From an uncultured Cohaesibacter sp. (GTDB lineage Bacteria > Pseudomonadota > Alphaproteobacteria > Rhizobiales > Cohaesibacteraceae), in the NCBI RefSeq assembly GCF_963682185.1, contig NZ_OY821667.1, positions 4,043,501 to 4,107,500 on the forward strand: a DNA stretch of 64,000 nucleotides, in the 5' to 3' direction. Below the pieces are notes generated by a model that did no database searches, was not told the origin of the DNA, and saw nothing but the letters and a program-made list of their open reading frames with translations. The position numbers and the translations under genes are program-made. The first letter of the stretch is position 1; the number at the start of each line of letters is the position of its first letter. Positions 44,641 to 55,385 of the stretch are shown in pieces.

Positions 44641-44775
44641 CAACGGGAAGATAATGATGCCGAGAATCCAGAGCAGTTTGGCGCCCGTGCTTTCATGGCT
44701 GCCAACCACCTTGATAACGGCGTAAATGTCTAGAACGAGAATGATAAGGCCAACGAGGCCATAACCCGTAAACAT
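44581..44775 (-). CDS. Small PLDc_N-type membrane protein
   Basis: This 64-residue protein has two hydrophobic helices (about 4-23 and 33-54) flanking a polar loop, with LLWILGIIIFPLLGLIVWF as in the phospholipase-D-nuclease N-terminal (PLDc_N) family of small membrane proteins. AGGAG precedes the ATG at 44775. Its 3' end overlaps the convergent HWE kinase gene by 60 bases. Function is unknown; location suggests stress or envelope roles. Confidence 0.72.
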   Translation of the reverse strand: MFTGYGLVGLIILVLDIYAVIKVVGSHESTGAKLLWILGIIIFPLLGLIVWFFAGPGGRSTARL

Positions 44776-44906
44776 GATGAACTCCTGAGTGTCGTCTGTG
44801 CGGGAGGGCCCTCGAGTGCGTAGTTGGCCCAAAAAGCGCGGTCAAATTGATGCCCCGGAGATGCCCAACCGCGCGGGGAACGGTCGGGCAAGGGGCATTC
44901 GCCGGA

Positions 44907-45401
44907 TCAGTCGGCCAGCGAACGCAATTGTAGCTCGCTGATGGCCAGCGCGAAGTTCAGGCCGGTCTGGGCGGAAACGCTGAGCGGCTGCAGGGCAATG
45001 GTCTCATCAGAACCACCAACAAGCAGGTTGCCACCAACACCAGCGCCAACGGTTGCCTGCGCACTCACGCCAGCATAGTCACCGGCAAGGGCGCCCGGGC
45101 GATAGTCATCTGTGGTGGGGGCCATGACCAACCATGAAATAACGCCGTGGTCAGTGGTGCCGATATCAAGTCCGAATTTGTTGATCGCTCCGAAATAGGC
45201 TTCATCCGGCACGCCAGCTTCGGCAGATTTGAAGGTGCAGGAAAGATCCTTGGTGGATTTGAAAACAAATCCTTCGCCACCTTTTACCGCACAATCGAGC
45301 TGACCGATCTCGACACGATCAATGGACTCTGCGGAAGCAGGTGCACTGAGAGCCAATGCCGGGAGGGTTGCAATAAAAAGATATTTCATAAAACGGGTCA
45401 T
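44907..45401 (-). CDS. DUF992-family secreted protein
   Basis: This 164-residue protein has a signal peptide ending near ASAE (about residue 25) and then the DUF992 fold: an early cysteine in IGQLDCAV, a second in LSCTFKS, a central FGLDIGTTDHG, and a Gly/Ala-rich AGVSAQATVGAGVGGN segment. The family is alphaproteobacterial and of unknown function. GGAG precedes the ATG. A sigma-EcfG promoter with a 17-base spacer lies about 90 bases upstream. Confidence 0.82.
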   Translation of the reverse strand: MTRFMKYLFIATLPALALSAPASAESIDRVEIGQLDCAVKGGEGFVFKSTKDLSCTFKSAEAGVPDEAYFGAINKFGLDIGTTDHGVISWLVMAPTTDDYRPGALAGDYAGVSAQATVGAGVGGNLLVGGSDETIALQPLSVSAQTGLNFALAISELQLRSLAD

Positions 45402-45489
45402 CGGATCAATCTCCAAATTCTTTGCAATATCAGCAAGGGCAGAAGAGCTTTGGTTCTCGTCGTTCGCTGTCTGCCCGGTTCGGCAAGTC

Positions 45490-45515
45490 AACGTTGGCAG
45501 AGTCCGAATTGTTCC
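45490..45515 (-). promoter_or_regulatory. Sigma-EcfG promoter of the DUF992 gene
   Basis: Minus strand GGAAC (45515-45511), 17 bases, CGTT (45493-45490), 89 bases before the start codon. Confidence 0.7.
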
Positions 45516-45628
45516 CAATTTTTTGCACAGGCACATGGCAGGCACATGGGTAGTCCCGTGTTCCCCCGCTGGCTTTCTGCCTCGCAGATGGGGGCTTTCT
45601 TCTCGTCAAGAATAGAGGAAAAAGTGAA

Positions 45629-46321
45629 TTAGAACAACGTTTTGGGGTGAGTGTCGGCCGGCTCCATGAGCTTGGCGCCAGAGGCGCGGCTACTGCCGAC
45701 AGCGCGATCAACAGGATAGGAGATCAACTCGCTGTCTCGATGCTCGCATAACAGGGTACGGGCCTCTTCCACGGACGTATCCGCACTCAGCCATGCATCA
45801 AATACCGAAGGCTTGAGGATGACCGGCATGCGCGGATGGATAGAGCGGATCTCATCCACGGCAGGCGCCGTGAGGATGGTGCAGCTATAAAGATCCAGCA
45901 GTGGGTTATAGGCTGAAAGACCGGCAAAGGCGAAGGGCTCGAAATCGGGGAGATGCAATAGATGTGGATCTTTCTTGCCGTCTGCCTTGCTTGTTGTCCA
46001 TTCATAATAGCCATCAGCCGGTATGAGGCACCGCCCAGTCTTGTAGGCATCCCGAAAGGAGGGTTTGTTGTGGGCCTCTTCCGAGCGGGCGTTGAACATG
46101 GGATATTTGTTTTGCAGCTCTTTGGCCCAATGCGGCACAAGCCACCATCGCCCCTCCATCAGCCGCCGTTCGCCATTTGGCTCACCGACATAGAGCACAG
46201 ACTGGGTGGGAGCGATATTATAGCGGGCAGGCACGTTGCGTTGCCGGTCTTCGGGCCGAATGAGATTGTACATTTCATGGATATCCGCCCATGAGCCCTG
46301 AAGGATAAACCGTCCACACAT
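45629..46321 (-). CDS. SOS response-associated peptidase (SRAP/YedK/HMCES family)
   Basis: This 230-residue protein begins MCGRF, where Cys2 is the catalytic residue that forms a DNA-protein crosslink at abasic sites in single-stranded DNA. Other family residues are visible in ARYNIAPTQ, NARSEE, RCLIPADGYYEW and IHPRMPVIL. It protects abasic sites during replication. The start is set at 46321 so that Cys is residue 2; an in-frame ATG 21 bases upstream would spoil this. The gap 46322-46802 shows no supportable gene. Confidence 0.93.
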   Translation of the reverse strand: MCGRFILQGSWADIHEMYNLIRPEDRQRNVPARYNIAPTQSVLYVGEPNGERRLMEGRWWLVPHWAKELQNKYPMFNARSEEAHNKPSFRDAYKTGRCLIPADGYYEWTTSKADGKKDPHLLHLPDFEPFAFAGLSAYNPLLDLYSCTILTAPAVDEIRSIHPRMPVILKPSVFDAWLSADTSVEEARTLLCEHRDSELISYPVDRAVGSSRASGAKLMEPADTHPKTLF

Positions 46322-46802
46322 TATCTGTATCCTGTCTTCCATGCTGCTGACTGGGGGATTTCTAGCCCTACACAGCAGCCCGTCGGCCCCTTTTCAAGGG
46401 GGATTGTTGTGCCCAACTTAGCGTCAGGCACGAGACAACCTCAAGGGTTGAGGTTGCAGAATTGTTATAGTTATAATCTATAAGGGAATTTGAGTATAAA
46501 ATGGAGAACGAGGCGAAGAAAGAAATGAACGTGACCTTTTTGCAATGGCGCAAATTTCCCTATGAAACGCGTGTTTTTTTCCTTGCATCGATAAACGAAT
46601 TCCATCATGGCTGACCGCGCTGGCGCCGATCGTTCCAATGTCTGTTTCCAACGCAGAGCTGTGGGCGAATAGAGGCGAACCAAGGCTTCAAGAGTCCCCT
46701 GATTGTCAAGCCAGGGCACTTTCGATCTCCATGTAAGAACACTTTAGATCCGACTTTTGATTTCCAAGCAAATCTTGCGGACCCGCTATTAGGATGGTTG
46801 TC

Positions 46803-48410
46803 ATGGCCAAGATATTTGCACCGATCGCCTCACTGCTTATTTCCGTTACCCTTCTTTTGCTGGGCCACGGCTTGCAGAGCACCCTCATTCCTCTCGCCTC
46901 ACGCGCTTATCAATTCAGTGACTTGCTGATTGGTTTTGCTGCGTCGGCCTACTTTGCCGGCTTCGTCTTGGGCGGCATCATAACGCCGCATGTTGTGGTG
47001 CGTGCCGGTCATATTCGCGGCTTTGCCGTGATGGTCTCGTCCATGTCAGCGGCTGCGTTGCTGCACCCATTGGTGACAGACGCCTATGCCTGGGTGCTGT
47101 TTCGTTTTATCACCGGTTTCTGCGTGTCCGGCCTCTATCTGATCATTGAGAGTTGGCTCAATGAATTTGCCGATAACGAAAACCGTGGGCTGGTCATGTC
47201 TGCCTATATTATCGTGAACTATGCCGCCTTTACGGTGGGGCAGTTGATGGTGACATTGGCGCAGCCGGAGAGCTTCTATCTGTTCGCCATTGCTTCCATC
47301 ATCATTTCAGTGGCCGTAATGCCAGTGGCCATGACCAAGGCCGCGCAGCCCGCACCGATCGCCATCGTCAAGCTGGATTTGCGCCGCGTGTTCAAAACCT
47401 CGCAAGCGGCGATTATCTCTGCCTTCATGATTGGCGTTGTGCTTGGTTCTCATCTGACTTTTGCGCCGATTTATGCGGTTGAAAAGGGCTATAATCCACT
47501 GACGCAGGCCCCTGTCTTTGCGGCCATGCTTGGCCTTGGCGGGATTATCAGCCAGTGGCCTCTTGGGCGTTTTTCGGACAGGATGGACCGACGTGTTGTT
47601 CTGCTGACGATCAGCATTCTGGGCGGTATTGCATCGGTCGCCATCACCATGTTGCATGATGTGCCCTTCTATCTCTTCCTGATCGTGGGCGCGATTATCG
47701 GGGCGCTCACACAGCCTGCTTATTCACTGGCCGCTGCCCATGGCTATGACAATGCCAAGGAAAGTGGATATGTGCGCATGGCCGCAGGGTTGCTTGTTTC
47801 CTACGGACTGGGCTCAGCTATTGGCCCATCTGCGACGTCCATATTGATGCAATTCTATGGCCCCGATGCTCTGTTTCTCTTCCCAACGGTGCTTCTTGCC
47901 ATCCTTTCGCTCTATCTGGTGATCCGTATTCGTCAGAAAGATCCTGTCCGCGAAGCACAGAAAGAGGACTTCGACCTTGCCGCGACGGCAGCCGTACTTG
48001 GTGTGGTCTCGCCGGAAGTCTTCAGCGAAGAAGACCGCTATGTTGTTGTGCCCGATGAGTGGGAGCCCACTGAGGAAGAAGATCCCGATGCTGAGGTCAA
48101 TGGTGGCGAAATCCCTGAAGGGGAGCTGCCCGAGGATGCCGCTCAGGAACCCAGAACGTTGCCTGAAGTCGAGGTGGATGAAGCTGTGGCCATCGCTATC
48201 AAGGAAGGCGACGGTGTCCCGCAGGACAAGACAGCCATTGAAGGCGATGAAGACGATGATGAGCAAGAGGCTTCCGAAGGTGGAAACTCTGAGAGCGAGG
48301 CGGATGATTCCGAATCGCCTGAAGGGGACGCCAAAGCGGGTACTCTTGAAAGCGACGCTTCTGACGATGAGCCTGCCGCAGACGCAAAGGGCGATGAAAG
48401 CAAACGCTAA
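46803..48410 (+). CDS. MFS transporter (YcaD-like) with long acidic C-terminal tail
   Basis: This 535-residue protein has 12 predicted membrane helices in about the first 380 residues with MFS loops such as GRFSDRMDRR between helices 8 and 9. A tail of about 150 residues follows that is very rich in Asp, Glu, Ser and Gly (for example the GDEDDDEQEASEGG stretch). The core resembles the YcaD-type MFS group of unknown substrate. The start could also be 46794, nine bases upstream. The tail is cytoplasmic by topology and probably disordered. It is not part of an obvious operon. Confidence 0.82.
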   Translation: MAKIFAPIASLLISVTLLLLGHGLQSTLIPLASRAYQFSDLLIGFAASAYFAGFVLGGIITPHVVVRAGHIRGFAVMVSSMSAAALLHPLVTDAYAWVLFRFITGFCVSGLYLIIESWLNEFADNENRGLVMSAYIIVNYAAFTVGQLMVTLAQPESFYLFAIASIIISVAVMPVAMTKAAQPAPIAIVKLDLRRVFKTSQAAIISAFMIGVVLGSHLTFAPIYAVEKGYNPLTQAPVFAAMLGLGGIISQWPLGRFSDRMDRRVVLLTISILGGIASVAITMLHDVPFYLFLIVGAIIGALTQPAYSLAAAHGYDNAKESGYVRMAAGLLVSYGLGSAIGPSATSILMQFYGPDALFLFPTVLLAILSLYLVIRIRQKDPVREAQKEDFDLAATAAVLGVVSPEVFSEEDRYVVVPDEWEPTEEEDPDAEVNGGEIPEGELPEDAAQEPRTLPEVEVDEAVAIAIKEGDGVPQDKTAIEGDEDDDEQEASEGGNSESEADDSESPEGDAKAGTLESDASDDEPAADAKGDESKR

Positions 48411-48480
48411 TCGCCCGGTCTGGCGGTTCTAGAGAAAGACGTCTGGCATCTTTCCGGTTGCTCATCACCATGCATCAAAC

Positions 48481-48518
48481 AAAAAGCCCGGACAGTGGCC
48501 TGTCCGGGCTTTTTGTTT
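48481..48518. terminator. Bidirectional terminator between MFS and MCP genes
   Basis: AAAAAGCCCGGACA (48481-48494) pairs perfectly with TGTCCGGGCTTTTT (48501-48514); A and T runs on either side suit both convergent genes. Confidence 0.93.
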
Positions 48519-48571
48519 CTCTTGGTGGGCTGTCGGCGAGGGGCCGGTCACCCCTCTTTAAAGCCCGTGCT

Positions 48572-50269
48572 TCAGGCCGCAGACGCCGATTCCTTGCGCA
48601 CATCATCGAGGAAGCCGTTGACACGGGTCCTGAGATGAGTGGCTTCCTGCTGTAGTTTCAGCGAGGAGTCGTGAACAACAGCAGAGGTTTCGCGAGTCTT
48701 GTCTGCCGTCTGCGTCACGTTGCCAATGCTGGTGGAGACTTCTTGGGTTACGCGCGACGCCTGGGTTACGTTGGTTGCGATTTCTTCGGTTGCTGCGCGC
48801 TGTTCGTCCACGGCGGCGGCAATCTGGCTGGAAACCGAACTGAGGCTTTCAATGGTTTGCGAAATCTCGGAGATGGCAGTCACGGCGAGATCTGTTTCAT
48901 GCTGGATCTCGGAAATCTGCTTGTCGATTTCTTCGGTCGCCTTGCTGGTCTGGTTTGCCAGCTCCTTGACTTCTGCTGCCACCACGGCAAAGCCACGGCC
49001 CGCTTCCCCGGCACGCGCTGCCTCGATGGTTGCGTTGAGGGCCAGAAGGTTGGTCTGCTCGGCAATGGCCTGAATGAGCGTGACCACTTCGGAAATCTGT
49101 TTGGCAGCCTGTGCCAATCGCTCCACCCGATCATTGGTGCTGTTGGCTTCAGACGAGGCTTTCAGCGCCATGTCATTGGAGGTCTGCACCTGACGGGCCA
49201 CTTCGCTTACAGAGGCTGCGAGTTCTTCAGCTGCGGAAGCTACAGCCTCCACGTTGCTGGAAGCCTGAGCGGAGGCGCTGGATACCTGTTCGCTCTGAGC
49301 CGAGGTGCTCTGGGCATCCTGATTCATCATGTGGGACGCATCCTGCAGGCCTTTTGCCGCCTCGCCAACGGTCGAGAGCATCCGCGCGACCTCTTCATCG
49401 AAGGCGCGGCAAAGCTGCTGGACATTCGTCCCGCGCTTGAGCGCTTCGCTCTGGTTCTTTTCATTCTCTACGAGAAGAGCCTTGCGGTTGTTCTCATTGT
49501 TGACAAATACCTGCATCGCCTGCGCCATCTGGCCGATTTCATCCGAGCGTTCCTGATCGGAAACGGTGATGGACGAGTTGCCATCCGCCAGAGAGCGCAT
49601 ATTGCCCACCAGACCGGTGATTGGCTTGTTGATGGAACGAATGACCACGTAGGAGGCTGCGCCAGAGAGGATCAATGCAATCAGAGTTGCCAATCCGACA
49701 ATCATGGCCTGGCTGAGGAAGGCGGCATTCATATCATCAATATAAACACCAGTGCCGAGCATCCACTGCCATTCGGGAATGCCTTCAGCCCAGCTCAGCT
49801 TTTCATAGGCTTTTTCGCTGCCCGGCTTCGGCCAGTAATAAGCATATTCACCACCGCCTTTCTTGGCGATGTCGATCATATCGCGGACAAGAAATTTACC
49901 GTCAGCATCCTTCATGTCCATCAGATTTTTACCCACCAGCTTCTTGTTGGGAAGAACAACATTGGTGCCGTCATACTGATAGACGAAGATATAGCCGGAG
50001 CCATCATCATAGCGCATGGCGTCGATGGCTGCCTTGGTGCGTTCCTGAGCTTCTTCGCGGGAAAGCTCACCGCTTTTTTCCAATGCATAGAAGGAATTGG
50101 CAATGGTTTGAGCGGCGTGGGTAATGTCTTTGAGGCTGTTCACGCGCTCTGCGCGCATGGAACTTTTTAAATTGGAAAGGCTGACTGCGGAGAGGGCCAG
50201 CATAAAGATGAAAACGGTAATAGTCGGTGCTGCTATTTTCCACGAAAGGGGGAGCTTTGAAATTTTCAT
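48572..50269 (-). CDS. Methyl-accepting chemotaxis protein with sCache domain
   Basis: This 565-residue chemoreceptor has a membrane helix (about 10-32), a periplasmic single-Cache domain (about 35-185, with [14 protein letters not shown] and [13 protein letters not shown]), a second helix (about 190-210), a HAMP domain and a cytoplasmic signalling hairpin. The highly conserved tip reads [20 protein letters not shown]. No C-terminal CheR-binding pentapeptide is present. sCache_2 receptors often bind small carboxylates; the ligand here is unknown. No che gene is nearby, so it must signal to a distant cluster. Confidence 0.92.
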   Translation of the reverse strand: MKISKLPLSWKIAAPTITVFIFMLALSAVSLSNLKSSMRAERVNSLKDITHAAQTIANSFYALEKSGELSREEAQERTKAAIDAMRYDDGSGYIFVYQYDGTNVVLPNKKLVGKNLMDMKDADGKFLVRDMIDIAKKGGGEYAYYWPKPGSEKAYEKLSWAEGIPEWQWMLGTGVYIDDMNAAFLSQAMIVGLATLIALILSGAASYVVIRSINKPITGLVGNMRSLADGNSSITVSDQERSDEIGQMAQAMQVFVNNENNRKALLVENEKNQSEALKRGTNVQQLCRAFDEEVARMLSTVGEAAKGLQDASHMMNQDAQSTSAQSEQVSSASAQASSNVEAVASAAEELAASVSEVARQVQTSNDMALKASSEANSTNDRVERLAQAAKQISEVVTLIQAIAEQTNLLALNATIEAARAGEAGRGFAVVAAEVKELANQTSKATEEIDKQISEIQHETDLAVTAISEISQTIESLSSVSSQIAAAVDEQRAATEEIATNVTQASRVTQEVSTSIGNVTQTADKTRETSAVVHDSSLKLQQEATHLRTRVNGFLDDVRKESASAA

Positions 50270-50535
50270 GAGCGGGGGTCCGGAATATTGTCTGGTTATA
50301 GGTAATATTCAGGTAAGCTGCCTAATGAAGTCTTAATAGATTAAAAATTTCAAATATGTTTATAAATATAGATGATATGATTTCTAAAGAGATCTCGGAA
50401 AGGATAGTGTTGATAAAGAAAGTATAAGTATTTGTCACAATGTTTCTGGTAATATATGCGTATCTTAGCGCGCATAAATGCTTTTTGTACAACCGAAGGG
50501 CGATTGTGGACTTTTAGTGCTAAAACACTGGAAAA

Positions 50536-53403
50536 CTAACTTCCGCGTGACAATTCCGGTGGAACCAGTGTTGAGTGGCCTTTGCGTATCTGATGCGGAC
50601 CGGAAGGTGTGAGCAGCCCGATATTGCGTCTTGCCCTGATCCAGCTTGTCATATCCTCAAAGCTGAGTGGACGTGAAACCAGATAGCCCTGCACCGAGCA
50701 ATTGGCGATCTGGGACACCGTCGAAAGCTGCTGATGGGTCTCGATGCCTTCGCATACCACGCGCAGCTGCATGAGCTTGGACATGGACATGACCACGCCA
50801 ACGATTGCCTTTTGCTTCTTGTTGACCACGATATTGTTGACGAATGACCGGTCAATCTTGATGCCATCTACCGGTAAATTGGAAAGATGGGAGAGGGAGG
50901 CGTAGCCCGTGCCGAAATCATCCAGCTCCACATGAACGCCGCGCGCCGACAGGGTTTCGAACAACTCGTTGATATTCGTATATTGATCATCCAGCAGCAC
51001 CCCTTCCAGCAGCTCGACTGCCAAAAGGTCCGGGTTGATGTCATATTTTTCCATGCTCTGGCAGAAGTCTTCTACCAGTGTCTGTCGCTTGAGATGGGCA
51101 GGAGACAGGTTGACCGACAGGCGTCCGAATTCCAGGCCCTCGTCTACCCATTGACGAACGGACCACATGGCTTTTTCGAAAATGGCATTGCCAAGGGCGG
51201 CCGCCATGCCGTTGCTTTCCACGATATCCATGAACAGGCCCGGAGGCAATTGGCCACGCTCTGGATGGTTCCAGCGTACCAGAGCCTCAATGCCGGTAAT
51301 GCTTTCATCGAGCGTGCTGATCTGCGGTTGAAAATGTAACTCGAACTGATCAAGTTTGAGGGCATCGCGCACATCGGCTTCGATGGAGGCTTCGCTATCG
51401 AGCCGTTCCTTCATTTCTGCTGAGAAGAACTGATAGCCGTCGCGTCCCATTTCCTTGGTCTTGTAGAGCGCCAGATCTGCATACATCATCAAGGCGGAAA
51501 GATCCGTTGCATCATCAGGATAAATGGCCACGCCGAGACTTACCGTTGGCCACAGGGTCGTTTTCTCATGAGGAACCGGAATGGCAATCAGGTCGGTCAA
51601 TTCCTGACACAGGCTTTCGATCTGACTATTGGTAACATCCGTTACGATCGCGACAAATTCGTCGCCACCCCAGCGATAGGGCTGGAAGTTGGGAACCTTG
51701 GAAGCAAGAAAGGCAAGACGCGAGCCAATTTCCTTGAGCAGATGGTCGCCGGAAATATGGCCCAAAGTGTCGTTGACCCGCTTGAATTTGTCTAGATCAA
51801 TCTGGATGACCGCAAAGCGCATATCTTTCTGCTCGTTCATGAACAGAGCTTCGAGATCCTGCTGCCCATGGGCGCGGTTCGGCAGTGTTGTGAGGGCATC
51901 GAAATAGGCGATATGGGTCAGTGCGTCACGTGCCCGTACCAACTCGGCTTCGCGCAGACGATCTTGAGTGACGTCGGTAAAGTTGGAAATGATGTCCCCG
52001 TTCGGCAACTTCGAGCTATGAATGATGAGGTGGCGTCCGTCGGCCGTTTCGAATGTGTGTTCGAAATTCTTCGTCGACTTGAAGTTCTCCACAAAGATGT
52101 CTATCCAGTCGCTGGGAAGCTCTTCATTCCATTTCCAGAAATTGATTTCCTGCCCGGCTTCGAGAAGATCGCGCGCTGACATCCCCTCATGGATGAGATG
52201 GGCAAGCTCCTTGTGATAGCTACGGAAGGCATCATTGGCGATAACCAGCCGTGCTTCTGAATCCCAAAGAACAAAACCATTGCGCATCGAGTTGATGGAA
52301 TTGATCAGGCGCCTGTGGGCTCTTTCCTGATCTTCTTGAGCGGTCTGAAGCTGAGCGGCAGTGGCCTTGGCTTCTGCGCTCTGGCGTGCCAGATCATCAA
52401 GCATCTGCTGGCGCTCGGTCACGTCATAATGGGCCGCCACTATGCCACCCTCTTCCAGAGGCCAGCAGCGGATCTCTATAACGCGGCCATTGGGTGTCTT
52501 TCTGTTCAGTCGGAAAGGTTCTTTGGAGTTGATCAACTCCAGGCGTTCTTTAATCAGGGTTTCACCGTAAATGCCACCATACATTCCGAATTCGATATTG
52601 CGCTTTAAAATGTCGGAATAGTCTGTGCCGATGGGAAGCTCATCGGGAGATAATTCCAGCAGATCATAAAAGGTCTTATTGGCCAGAATAAGCCGTCTAT
52701 CCTTGTCAAAAACGCTGATACCTCCGGGAAAGTTGTCGAAGGTCGAGTTCAAAAGATCACTGCTGCTTTTCAGAGCCGCTTCGTTATTCTTGATTTCGGT
52801 AATATCCGTGCGGATCGATATGATCTCTTCCAGTGCACCATGCGCATCAAAGATGGGAACGATGGTCGTCGAAATCCAGTAGATCGTCCCGTTCTTGGCT
52901 TTGTTGCAGATTTCGCCAGTCCAGGTTTCCCCCTTCTTGACGGCATCGTAAATGCCCTTGAAATAGGACCTATCATGATAGCCCGAGTTGAGTATGTTGT
53001 GATCCCTGCCGATCAGCTCCTCATGTGAATAGCCTGAGACTTCACAAAATCTGTCGTTGGCATAAAGAATGCGGCCCTCAGGATCGGCAATCGAAACGAT
53101 GGCATGGGCATCAATACCCAACTTGTGAGACGCCAGTCTCGAAGCAAGCTTGCTAGATTTGTCTCGTTCCTTTGCCAAGACGTCGGACTGTTTCTTCCTT
53201 TCCTTGTAGCCAAAATACAAAAGGCCAGCAAAAGCAATCAGGAGAAGAAATAGAAATTGCGAAACGCCCTTGAAAAGCAACTCTGAATTTTGAAGTTTGT
53301 CTAATTCAAGAAAATGGTAAAGCAGCACTTCTTGTACAAAAGCCAGGACTGCAATGCCCACAATCAATGCAATATATTGGTTCTTCTTTACAAGATGCTT
53401 CAT
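50536..53403 (-). CDS. Membrane-bound triple-PAS GGDEF-EAL protein
   Basis: This 955-residue protein has two N-terminal membrane helices (about 10-30 and 45-67), a coiled coil, three PAS domains (about 95-215, 225-330 and 360-485), a GGDEF domain and an EAL domain. The cyclase motif is intact (RWGGDEF) with no RxxD inhibitory site five residues before it. EAL residues needed for phosphodiesterase activity are all seen: EALVRW, VNLSPAHL, DDFGTGYASL, IKIDRSF, CEGIET and QGYLVS. It may therefore make or break cyclic di-GMP; a dominant phosphodiesterase is my guess. It lies between two chemoreceptor genes. The 266-base gap after it (50270-50535) is AT-rich with no gene. Confidence 0.92.
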   Translation of the reverse strand: MKHLVKKNQYIALIVGIAVLAFVQEVLLYHFLELDKLQNSELLFKGVSQFLFLLLIAFAGLLYFGYKERKKQSDVLAKERDKSSKLASRLASHKLGIDAHAIVSIADPEGRILYANDRFCEVSGYSHEELIGRDHNILNSGYHDRSYFKGIYDAVKKGETWTGEICNKAKNGTIYWISTTIVPIFDAHGALEEIISIRTDITEIKNNEAALKSSSDLLNSTFDNFPGGISVFDKDRRLILANKTFYDLLELSPDELPIGTDYSDILKRNIEFGMYGGIYGETLIKERLELINSKEPFRLNRKTPNGRVIEIRCWPLEEGGIVAAHYDVTERQQMLDDLARQSAEAKATAAQLQTAQEDQERAHRRLINSINSMRNGFVLWDSEARLVIANDAFRSYHKELAHLIHEGMSARDLLEAGQEINFWKWNEELPSDWIDIFVENFKSTKNFEHTFETADGRHLIIHSSKLPNGDIISNFTDVTQDRLREAELVRARDALTHIAYFDALTTLPNRAHGQQDLEALFMNEQKDMRFAVIQIDLDKFKRVNDTLGHISGDHLLKEIGSRLAFLASKVPNFQPYRWGGDEFVAIVTDVTNSQIESLCQELTDLIAIPVPHEKTTLWPTVSLGVAIYPDDATDLSALMMYADLALYKTKEMGRDGYQFFSAEMKERLDSEASIEADVRDALKLDQFELHFQPQISTLDESITGIEALVRWNHPERGQLPPGLFMDIVESNGMAAALGNAIFEKAMWSVRQWVDEGLEFGRLSVNLSPAHLKRQTLVEDFCQSMEKYDINPDLLAVELLEGVLLDDQYTNINELFETLSARGVHVELDDFGTGYASLSHLSNLPVDGIKIDRSFVNNIVVNKKQKAIVGVVMSMSKLMQLRVVCEGIETHQQLSTVSQIANCSVQGYLVSRPLSFEDMTSWIRARRNIGLLTPSGPHQIRKGHSTLVPPELSRGS

Positions 53404-53550
53404 TGCCTATTCAGCTCCGCTCGTCCCGTCATTTGCTTGCATGCCAGTTTCCTGTTTGCCTTCTTTGCAAATTTACAGAGGTGATCTGTGGGACTGTCTC
53501 AAAAAATACTGAAATAAGTATAAAGAGAAACAAAATCTTTTTGGTTAGTA

Positions 53551-53582
53551 TAAAACAAAAACTGCGCTCAAAGGAGCGCAGT
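53551..53582 (-). terminator. Terminator of the second MCP gene
   Basis: ACTGCGCTC (53561-53569) pairs with GAGCGCAGT (53574-53582); on the minus strand TTTTTGTTTTA follows. Confidence 0.88.
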
Positions 53583-53630
53583 TAAGAAAACGAAAGAATT
53601 TCGTATCGTGGGTTGAAGCAAAAACAGATT

Positions 53631-55385
53631 CTATATCGCTTGAGAGCTTTCGATAGTCTTCTTTCCTGAATTGCTTTGTTCTCGGATCGTGGTGAGAAAT
53701 ATTTCTACTTGGCTGGATAGCGTTTCGATCTGTTCGCGCAAGCCATTGGTATTATGAGACATGGTCTCAGCACTCTTCGAGTTGGAATTGACCAGATCAC
53801 TCATGACATTGGTGTTATTGGCAATATCCCTTGTGCCGGATGCGGCCTGGGCGATATTTTCGCTGATTTCGCCAGCCGCAACCCCTTGTTGCTCGACAGC
53901 AGCTGCGATGGTTCCTGAAATGGCAGTCATTTGATGAATGATATTTTCCACCTCGCCAACGGCATCAACGGCATCGCCGATGCTGTTCTGGATGGATAAG
54001 ATTTGTCCGGAGATCTCTTCAGTGGCCTTGCCGGTCTGGGCTGCCAGATCCTTGACCTCGGCAGCGACCACCGCAAAGCCACGCCCCGCTTCGCCTGCGC
54101 GGGCCGCCTCGATGGTGGCATTGAGCGCCAGAAGATTGGTCTGGGCGGCGATATCCTGTATAAGCCCGACGATCCGGCCTATGGCGGTGGAAGCATTGGA
54201 CAATGTTGAAATCACATCACTTGCGCGTTTGACTTCATCCACGGCATGTTGTGATACCTTGCCGCTTTCACTGACCTGACTGGAAATCTCGCAGATGGAA
54301 ACGGACATTTCTTCCGAGGCGCTGGCCACCGTTTCAACATTGGTGCTGGCTTCTTGCATGGATGACTGAACAGAATGCAGACGCTGGTTATTCTCGACAG
54401 AGCGGTTTGCCAGCCCTTCGGATTCTGTCCCGAGTTGACCCGCTGCCCGCTGTACCTGCGTGATAATGGACCCGACCTGCTGATCAAATGCATCGGCGAG
54501 CTCACGCACCATTTGGCATCTTTGGGCTTCGGATTCAGCCTCTTTCAAGGCCTGCTGGCGCTCCAGCTCTTTGCGTTCTCTGGCATTATCCCTGAAAACC
54601 AGCATGGCGCGGTTCATGTTGCCAATTTCGTCCTGACGGTCGGTTTCGGCGACGTCGACTTTCAGGTCGCCCTCGGCCAGCTTCAGCATCGAGTGAACCA
54701 GCTTTTTGATGGGGCGCGTAAGAGAGGCTGCGAGCAGGGCAGAACTGGCCAGAATAACAAGGAATATGAACGCCGAACTGGTCAGCAAGCTTTTCAAATT
54801 GTCCCAGAATGTTGCTTCCAGATCATCGATATAGGTTCCGGTGCCGACAATCCAGCCCCAAGGCTGATAGGCTTGCACATAGGACATTTTGGGTGAAGGT
54901 TTCGTGCTGCCTGGATGCGGCCAGGAATAGGCAACCACACCGCCCCCCGGCTGACTGCCGACTTTCACGAATTCCTGAAAGTAGAGCAAGCCATTGGGAT
55001 CTTTCGCCTCGGAATAGCTTTTCCCAACGGTTGTCGAATCTGTCCCATGCATCAGCATGCGATGGTTCATGTCGTTGATCCAGAAATAGTCGGTATCATC
55101 GTAGCGCAACTTGGAAAGCAGTTCCTTGGCGACCTCTTGTGCCTTTTCTTCGCTCATGAGACCGTTTTTGGCATCATCATGCAAGGCTGCAATGGTTGAC
55201 AGCGCGGTTTCGACTAGGTGCCGTAATTCTGTCGCTTTGGATCTCTCAAGGTCATGTTTGCTGACGATACTTGCCTGCAAAGTAATGGCGCCAATGCCCA
55301 ATATTGCCAGAAAGACAATAGAATAGATTTTGGCCGTCAAACCGCGCGCCCAGTGAGGCAAAAGCGCATACAAAGAGGAAAACAT
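53631..55385 (-). CDS. Methyl-accepting chemotaxis protein with sCache domain
   Basis: This 584-residue chemoreceptor has the same plan as the one at 48572-50269: a membrane helix (about 17-38), sCache domain (about 40-190, with [20 protein letters not shown] and [13 protein letters not shown]), second helix (about 200-222), HAMP and signalling domain with the tip [20 protein letters not shown]. The two periplasmic domains share layout but differ in detail, so ligands probably differ. No CheR pentapeptide. Upstream (55386-55950) is strongly AT-rich and has no gene. Confidence 0.92.
   Translation of the reverse strand: MFSSLYALLPHWARGLTAKIYSIVFLAILGIGAITLQASIVSKHDLERSKATELRHLVETALSTIAALHDDAKNGLMSEEKAQEVAKELLSKLRYDDTDYFWINDMNHRMLMHGTDSTTVGKSYSEAKDPNGLLYFQEFVKVGSQPGGGVVAYSWPHPGSTKPSPKMSYVQAYQPWGWIVGTGTYIDDLEATFWDNLKSLLTSSAFIFLVILASSALLAASLTRPIKKLVHSMLKLAEGDLKVDVAETDRQDEIGNMNRAMLVFRDNARERKELERQQALKEAESEAQRCQMVRELADAFDQQVGSIITQVQRAAGQLGTESEGLANRSVENNQRLHSVQSSMQEASTNVETVASASEEMSVSICEISSQVSESGKVSQHAVDEVKRASDVISTLSNASTAIGRIVGLIQDIAAQTNLLALNATIEAARAGEAGRGFAVVAAEVKDLAAQTGKATEEISGQILSIQNSIGDAVDAVGEVENIIHQMTAISGTIAAAVEQQGVAAGEISENIAQAASGTRDIANNTNVMSDLVNSNSKSAETMSHNTNGLREQIETLSSQVEIFLTTIREQSNSGKKTIESSQAI

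Noticed and set aside
46471..46719. An 82-codon minus-strand frame between the SRAP and MFS genes
   Set aside because: No ribosome site, unusual composition and no family resemblance.
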